Made by a program: the position numbers and the translations under genes. From assembly GCA_018304445.1 (NCBI GenBank), contig JAGVWD010000045.1:1-9218 (forward strand): a stretch of DNA of 9,218 bases, in the 5' to 3' direction. Positions 5,930-9,218 of this stretch are shown here, one piece after another (position 1 is the stretch's first letter; each line of letters begins with the position of its first letter). The stretch is from Candidatus Iainarchaeum sp. (GTDB lineage Archaea; Iainarchaeota; Iainarchaeia; Iainarchaeales; JAXPJC01). Under the pieces are notes generated by a model, which saw only the letters and a list, made by a program, of their open reading frames with translations, did not search any database and was not told where the DNA came from.

Positions 5930-6958
5930 TTAAAAATCGTGCCTCTTGCGGATTGAGGGCTCGGGGAGGCTTGCAAGGACAGAAAAGCCCTTTGCAAGGG
6001 CAAGCGCCTCCTTGCCCTCAATGAAGGCCTTGTTCCTGAATGCAAAGCACATTATGCCCTGCGCTGAGGTGAATTCCCTGAAGCCGAGCATTACGCTTTT
6101 CTCTATTGCCTGCAGGGAATCCGCAATGGTTTCCGAATAGAACCTTGAGCCCCTGCACCTGAGATGCAGGGGCAGATATGTGAAAAGAGCCTTGAGGCAG
6201 GAAAGCCTCTGCAGGGCATAATTGTATTTTTCGTTTTTTTCCAGCTCAGCAAAGCAGTTCAGGCCGAATTTTTCCGAATGCCTTTTCTCAATTTCCGCAA
6301 TAAGCGCCTCCAGTTCTGCAATCTTCCTGTGCAGTCCTGAAATTTCAAACGAAAGGAAGCTCTCCTTTTTCCTGCAGCCCCAGAGCAGTTCATGGCCTGA
6401 GGGCATTATCTGCGCAGACTTTTCATTCTGCAGCTGTTTTGCATCATGCAGGGGAATTTGCATTTCCGCGCCTTTAATTGTGGGACCGACAGGAATTGTT
6501 TGCAGGCAGAATTCCTGCATCCTTGCAATCCTTGAATCCCTGTTCGGGTTTGATAAATGGTAATTGGAAGCAAAATTTTCGGATATTGATTCAAAATAGT
6601 TGGCATGCACAAGGAATTTCATATTCACCAGCGAGTTAGGCAATAAATTGCCCACCTGGAGATTTTCAGGGGCGCAGCATGCGCAATTTAGGGTTTCAAA
6701 GCCAAGGTTGAAAAATGATTTTGTAATAAGCAGCGGCCAAACCTCCGAGAAATTCACTTCCATGAGCGCATCCTTAGAATGGAAGCCCCTGTGCTGGCTT
6801 TCCGCGAGTGGCGCTTTCTGGGAATGTGTTTCGGAAAGCGCAAAGCCGTGCTTGAAGAAAAGTTTTTCGAGCCAGGCCTCGGCAATCTCCTGCTTTGTTT
6901 CTGGAAGCGCATTTATGCCAGGCCTCGGCAATCTCCTGCTTTGTTTCTGGAAGCGCAT
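5930..6958 (-). CDS. C-terminal fragment of the inactivated PolB homologue
   Basis: The second half of the split gene stays open from within the duplicated copy; ATG 6958 would give 342 residues. The first 15 or so (MRFQKQSRRLPRPG) are frame-shifted repeat sequence, then INALPETKQEIAEAWLEKLF resumes the true protein. This fragment carries the palm/fingers remnant: degenerate motif A (NFSEVWPLL), a cysteine cluster (LNCACC), the GH...GCRKKESFLSFEI helix region, the motif-B-like LKALFTYL, RFYSE, and the degenerate motif C. Independent translation would need initiation inside the repeat, for which no ribosome binding site is evident. Confidence 0.65.
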   Translation of the reverse strand: MRFQKQSRRLPRPGINALPETKQEIAEAWLEKLFFKHGFALSETHSQKAPLAESQHRGFHSKDALMEVNFSEVWPLLITKSFFNLGFETLNCACCAPENLQVGNLLPNSLVNMKFLVHANYFESISENFASNYHLSNPNRDSRIARMQEFCLQTIPVGPTIKGAEMQIPLHDAKQLQNEKSAQIMPSGHELLWGCRKKESFLSFEISGLHRKIAELEALIAEIEKRHSEKFGLNCFAELEKNEKYNYALQRLSCLKALFTYLPLHLRCRGSRFYSETIADSLQAIEKSVMLGFREFTSAQGIMCFAFRNKAFIEGKEALALAKGFSVLASLPEPSIRKRHDF

Positions 6959-7541
6959 TTATTGGAAGCGCGAGCAGGTTTGATTTTACCAGGGCTTCGG
7001 CAAGGCTTGAGGCAACAGCCTTTTCCTCATTAAGCATTGAGGAGAAAATGCGCCTTGTGGAATCGTGCAGGAATTCAAATTTCACATTTGGAATTGATGG
7101 CACTTCAATTTTTTCAGGCTCATTTGAAGCAAAGACAAAGGCATCAAAATAGCTCCAGCCCTTCTGGAGCAAAAACTGCCTTTCAGGGGAAATTAAAAGG
7201 GGGTTTAGCTGCAGGGTTGATTGGAGCAGGACTGCTGCCTTTTGCAAATCGGAAAAAGTTGCTGCCGTAATCTTGATTATTTTATTTCCGCACTCCTCGA
7301 ATTTTATTTTCTTGTTCTCATATGCTGAAAGCAGCTCGATAAGCAGCCCCCTGCTCCCGTTCGGGTTTACGTGCATGAAGGGAAGGAAAGAAAACGGCCT
7401 TGTAATTTTCTGCGCGCGGTTGGAAAATTCAATAACCACTTCCTGCTTTTCGGGAAGATAGGTAGCATTGGACAAATACAGCACAGTATTCGGGGCCGAT
7501 AAGGACACGGGCACCCTTATATTGGGAGTTAGGGAGTCCAT
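6774..7541 (-). CDS. N-terminal fragment of the inactivated PolB homologue
   Basis: Read as it stands, the frame from ATG 7541 encodes 255 residues. The first 208 are the true N-terminal part: the PolB N-terminal domain, the exo III remnant and the start of the linker ending EIAEAW. After the first pass through the 46-bp repeat the frame is wrong, and about 47 unrelated residues (HKCASRNKAGDCRG...) follow to the stop. ATG 7541 has a TATA box (GTTTATAA-like, 7563-7571) about 25 bp upstream and no Shine-Dalgarno, so a leaderless mRNA is expected. Confidence 0.7.
   Translation of the reverse strand: MDSLTPNIRVPVSLSAPNTVLYLSNATYLPEKQEVVIEFSNRAQKITRPFSFLPFMHVNPNGSRGLLIELLSAYENKKIKFEECGNKIIKITAATFSDLQKAAVLLQSTLQLNPLLISPERQFLLQKGWSYFDAFVFASNEPEKIEVPSIPNVKFEFLHDSTRRIFSSMLNEEKAVASSLAEALVKSNLLALPINALPETKQEIAEAWHKCASRNKAGDCRGLARKTFLQARLCAFRNTFPESATRGKPAQGLPF
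6871..6962. repeat. Perfect 46-bp tandem duplication
   Basis: Positions 6871-6916 and 6917-6962 are identical over 46 bp (both begin GCCAGGCCTCGGCAATCTCC and end GCGCATTTAT). The bases flanking the two copies differ, so the repeat is exactly two units. Because 46 is not a multiple of three it shifts the frame of the polymerase-like gene. The short word TGGAAGCGC occurs once in each copy and a third time just after (6963-6971), which could have promoted slippage. Confidence 0.97.
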
Positions 7542-7563
7542 AGAAGAAGCTTGTTTCAGGCCT

Positions 7564-7599
7564 TTATAAACACTTTCGGGACCATTTCGCCGGTGAAAC
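7564..7599 (-). promoter_or_regulatory. Promoter/upstream element of the inactivated PolB gene (copy A of a shared 36-bp element)
   Basis: Read on the minus strand, the element begins GTTTCACCGGCGAAA, continues with TCCCGAAAG and ends in a GTTTATAA TATA box lying about 25 bp before ATG 7541. The same 36 bp, with three substitutions, stands before the PIN gene at 8351-8386. The first 16 bases are nearly palindromic and lie upstream of the TATA/BRE position, where archaeal activators bind. Confidence 0.65.
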
Positions 7600-7603
7600 C
7601 GGC

Positions 7604-7631
7604 TATATCATTTTTATACTGATATGATATA
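7604..7631 (+). promoter_or_regulatory. Promoter with palindromic operator candidate of the RHH gene
   Basis: Perfect 8-bp arms TATATCAT (7604-7611) and ATGATATA (7624-7631) enclose a TTTTATA TATA-like box (7612-7618) about 35 bp before ATG 7650. RHH antitoxins bind such short palindromes as dimers, so autorepression is likely. A GGGAG (7642-7646) three bases before the ATG may serve as a ribosome binding site. Confidence 0.5.
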
Positions 7632-7649
7632 TATGGTTATTGGGAGAAA

Positions 7650-7937
7650 ATGGCAAACAGTTTAATCCACATAAGGATTGGCGCTGAACTGAAAAGCGGC
7701 ATGAATGAATTAATACATTCAGGATTGTTCAGCAACCAGGCGGAGCTTGTGAGGGAAGGGATAAGGGGCATAATAACAGAATATTACAGGAGAAAGGCGC
7801 TTGAAAACCTTCCAAAGCAGCGCGGCATGCTCAAGGGAAAGGGGAAAAACCTTACTGATAAAGAAAGGGAAAGGCTTGCGAGGGAATTAACACCAGGGGA
7901 ATCAGAGAAGCTCTTCAGGCATTTTGGGTTCCGCTAA
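7650..7937 (+). CDS. Ribbon-helix-helix (CopG/VapB-type) DNA-binding protein, putative antitoxin
   Basis: A 95-residue protein. The N-terminal ribbon SLIHIRIGAEL (about 4-14) is followed by helix MNELIHSGLF, the turn SNQAE and helix LVREGIRGIITEYY, the RHH fold that dimerises and places its beta-ribbon in the DNA major groove. The C-terminal half is basic, then acidic, and ends ESEKLFRHFGFR, the kind of flexible tail that wraps a toxin in VapB proteins. The neighbouring PIN nuclease is the natural partner, but it is convergent and the two genes overlap by 36 bp at their 3' ends rather than forming an operon. A palindrome around its TATA box points to autoregulation. It could also be a stand-alone regulator. 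Confidence 0.85.
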   Translation: MANSLIHIRIGAELKSGMNELIHSGLFSNQAELVREGIRGIITEYYRRKALENLPKQRGMLKGKGKNLTDKERERLARELTPGESEKLFRHFGFR

Positions 7938-8327
7938 ACCAGCTAAATTTTCAAAGTGCTTGATATTTCTTGTTACTATGTATTTTGCACCGGCCTTATT
8001 TGCAAGAACCGCATGCAGGCAGTCATCATAAGGCAAAGAATACTTTTCAGAAAGCAATTCCGCTTTTGAAGAATCCTGCACATCATAACTAACTTCAATA
8101 TATTTTCCGCAGGCCCTTAAGTCCTTAAAGATAGAATCAGCAATATCCTTAGGGTAATTGAAATAAATTTCCTTCAATACTGTAGATGACAGAACAACTC
8201 TGAACTTGCATTCATAAACCCTTTTCAGCAGCTGAAACGCAAACTCGCCAAGCGGCCTGATATTGTCCCTGCGGTCTTCCCAGAAGTCAATCCAGACATT
8301 TGTGTCAATGTAAATCAACTGCTCCAT
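7902..8327 (-). CDS. PIN-domain ribonuclease, VapC-type toxin
   Basis: A 141-residue PIN domain of usual VapC length. Acidic metal ligands are visible at D8 (YIDTNVWIDF), E53 (SSTVLKEIYF), D102 (PYDDCLHAVLA); the fourth position is N121 in VTRNIKHF, a common variant. VapC enzymes cut tRNA or rRNA with Mg2+ or Mn2+ and are held in check by a VapB partner. The candidate VapB is the convergent RHH gene, whose 3' end overlaps this one by 36 bp, so the mRNAs are antisense to each other there. Its promoter shares a 36-bp element with the inactivated polymerase gene. ATG 8327 is about 25 bp from the TATA box, so the mRNA is probably leaderless. Confidence 0.87.
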   Translation of the reverse strand: MEQLIYIDTNVWIDFWEDRRDNIRPLGEFAFQLLKRVYECKFRVVLSSTVLKEIYFNYPKDIADSIFKDLRACGKYIEVSYDVQDSSKAELLSEKYSLPYDDCLHAVLANKAGAKYIVTRNIKHFENLAGLAEPKMPEELL

Positions 8328-8350
8328 GAAGGACTTTCCAACAAGCAGGA

Positions 8351-8386
8351 TTATAAACGCTTTCGGGAGCGTTTCGCCGGTGAAAC
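8351..8386 (-). promoter_or_regulatory. Promoter/upstream element of the PIN gene (copy B of a shared 36-bp element)
   Basis: It matches copy A (7564-7599) at 33 of 36 positions and in the same orientation. On the minus strand it reads GTTTCACCGGCGAAAC, an imperfect 16-bp palindrome, then GCTCCCGAAAGC and the TATA box GTTTATAA. The TATA end lies 23 bp from ATG 8327 (22 bp for copy A and its gene). Three substitutions fall where copy B can form a CGCT/AGCG stem that copy A cannot. Confidence 0.65.
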
Positions 8387-8434
8387 AGCCGCAGGGGAGA
8401 TTAATAAACTTAACACCAAGAGAATAATATTTAT

Positions 8435-9052
8435 ATGCGCAGGGGCAAAAGTGCAGGTCTGATAAAAACCCAAATCAAAAGTAGACGACATTATTGGGGT
8501 TCTAGGGCAAAATCGTGGCACCTAGTAAGAACGCCTGAGGAAATAAGAACCTTTAGGAAAGAATTATCGCAATCCCTGAGGGGGGTCAGAGGCAGTATTG
8601 TAGAATTAATGTCCGGACCGGTATCTTATCATCATAATGCTTTTGCATTGGATTTCTCCACAGAAATGTTGAGGCGCAACCCGCAATTTAGCAAAGGGAA
8701 GTCAATCCAATTTGACTTGCATTCTATCCATAATAGAAGATTGCCATTTAGAGATAGTTCGGTTGGGGCTTTTGTAATTGTTAATGCGACTCAATATCTA
8801 AAAAAGCCGTCCTTTGTTTTTAGTGAATTAAGACGATACCTTAGTAAGGGAAGCAAAATAGTGATAATTGGTTCAGATGCTAGAGGTGCAACAGGAAAGG
8901 AATTAAATAATCTGATGTCAGATGACCTAGTTTCCATACTTCAAAGATTGGGATTTGAGGCAAACTGCCGGTCTTTCAACGTATTTTATTCGCCAAAAAT
9001 TAGGCCACTGGAACACAAAGCCCCCTACTACAAAATAGAGGCGAAAATATAA
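8435..9052 (+). CDS. Class I SAM-dependent methyltransferase homologue
   Basis: A 205-residue protein with the Rossmann methyltransferase order. A degenerate motif I VELMSGP (56-62) lacks the usual GxGxG. It is followed by an acidic ALDFSTEML (D73, ribose-binding position), FDLHS (D94), the LPFRDSSVGAFVIVNATQYL strand-helix (103-122), and ELRRYLSKGSKIVIIG (131-146), typical of methyltransferase type 11 domains. The N-terminal 50 residues are basic and without a recognisable domain. Substrate unknown. Codon use is richer in A/T-ending codons than the Rad50 or polymerase-like genes, hinting at a different history. An AT-rich stretch TTAATAAAC (8401-8409) about 27 bp before ATG 8435 is the probable TATA box, with no Shine-Dalgarno. 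Confidence 0.7.
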   Translation: MRRGKSAGLIKTQIKSRRHYWGSRAKSWHLVRTPEEIRTFRKELSQSLRGVRGSIVELMSGPVSYHHNAFALDFSTEMLRRNPQFSKGKSIQFDLHSIHNRRLPFRDSSVGAFVIVNATQYLKKPSFVFSELRRYLSKGSKIVIIGSDARGATGKELNNLMSDDLVSILQRLGFEANCRSFNVFYSPKIRPLEHKAPYYKIEAKI

Positions 9053-9119
9053 CATCAACTAACCTCACTATAAAAGATACATAGATAAAAAGGGAGTTAA
9101 AACCTAAAACTACTGGCAC

Positions 9120-9218
9120 TTACAAAAATTCCTCGGTTTCTTCGCCTGCTTTTTCCTTGCGCGCTTCAAAATCAAGCGCTGCCTTTTCCAAGGGAACCTC
9201 ATGGCTTGATTCAAGTGA
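9120..9218 (-). CDS. C-terminal end of an unidentified protein (5' partial)
   Basis: The minus strand is open from the right edge to TAA at 9122-9120 and encodes 32 residues, SLESSHEVPLEK... to ...GEETEEFL. The fragment is highly charged, mostly helical in character, with an acidic tail. Its codon use, rich in G/C-containing Ala, Glu and Lys codons, matches the core genes nearby. Downstream a CCCTTTTTATC tract on the same strand could terminate it. Too little is present to name a family. It converges on the methyltransferase gene. Confidence 0.65.
   Translation of the reverse strand, partial: SLESSHEVPLEKAALDFEARKEKAGEETEEFL

Larger units (their letters stand above)
5930..7541 (-). pseudogene. 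Inactivated family B DNA polymerase homologue, split by a 46-bp tandem duplication
   Basis: Removing one of two 46-bp copies (6871-6916 or 6917-6962) restores a single 521-codon frame. The restored protein aligns by motif with archaeal PolB. Residues 48-135 match the N-terminal domain (RPFSFLPFMHV, then SPERQFLLQKG in place of the RYLIDKG segment). Exonuclease motifs I and II are absent; a remnant of exo III remains (FLHDSTRRIF, D160). Motif A DFxSLYPSI has become NFSEVWPLL (N248). The motif B region is SCLKALFTYLPLHL, followed by RGSRFYSETIADSL. Motif C YxDTD has become CFAFRN (483-488). The thumb domain is missing. Loss of both metal-binding aspartates means it cannot polymerise DNA. An inactivated archaeal PolB family, thought to have a structural role in replication or repair, has been described; membership is inferred. 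Whether the frameshift is real in the organism is open. Confidence 0.8.

Noticed and set aside
6871..6962. Programmed ribosomal frameshift as explanation for the split polymerase-like gene
   Set aside because: The frame change is fully explained by an exact 46-bp duplication; no slippery heptamer or pseudoknot needs to be invoked.
6600..6983. Plus-strand open frames over the 46-bp repeat region
   Set aside because: They are antisense to the polymerase-like gene, which carries the PolB motifs on the minus strand.
7152..7170. Hairpin GCTCCAG-CCCTT-CTGGAGC
   Set aside because: A 7-bp stem within coding sequence, easily due to chance; no T-tract or other sign of function.
9053..9119. Possible small gene or RNA between the methyltransferase and the right-hand partial gene
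   Set aside because: AT-rich 67-bp gap with no open frame or fold that stands out; it reads as convergent 3' untranslated sequence.

Overview
The window is archaeal. It encodes the archaeal/eukaryotic-type RNA polymerase subunit Rpo6 (RpoK), ribosomal protein eS17, elongation factor aEF-1beta, a Rad50 ATPase, a small four-CxxC zinc-ribbon translation protein and a homologue of archaeal family B DNA polymerases. Most starts have a TATA-like box about 25 bp upstream of the start codon and no Shine-Dalgarno, which suits leaderless archaeal transcripts. The lineage cannot be fixed from this much sequence; a euryarchaeal or DPANN-type genome is plausible.

Layout from left to right. (1) A 5'-truncated COG2403-type P-loop protein (2-1126, +) converges on a tRNA-Arg(UCG) gene (1207-1278, -); an AT-rich hairpin between them could terminate both. 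(2) A translation pair follows: the zinc-ribbon protein (1366-1530) and aEF-1beta (1552-1812). (3) An AT-rich accessory stretch holds a Doc/Fic toxin homologue (1865-2269), an overlapping 41-codon ORF with a good ribosome binding site (2238-2363, candidate antitoxin), and a two-TM protein with TraB/Tiki-like motifs (2397-3260). (4) A short Rad50 (3306-5378, +) has no Mre11 in the window and converges on a minus-strand group, eS17 (5461-5655) and RpoK (5674-5880). (5) Upstream on the same strand lies a homologue of family B DNA polymerase (5930-7541, -). It has lost its catalytic residues and most of its exonuclease domain, and is now also split by a perfect 46-bp tandem duplication that shifts the frame. 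(6) A ribbon-helix-helix protein (7650-7937, +) and a PIN-domain nuclease (7902-8327, -) face each other and overlap tail to tail. (7) A class I methyltransferase homologue (8435-9052, +) converges on the last codons of an unidentified minus-strand gene (9120-9218).

The strongest observations are: the inactivated polymerase and its duplication frameshift; a nearly identical 36-bp promoter element (33/36) at the same distance upstream of both the inactivated polymerase and the PIN toxin, suggesting co-regulation; the convergent, overlapping RHH/PIN pair; and the unannotated small ORF fused by overlap to the Doc-like gene. Core information-processing genes are thus interleaved with two toxin-antitoxin-like loci, each with a repeat around its TATA box that could serve as an operator.
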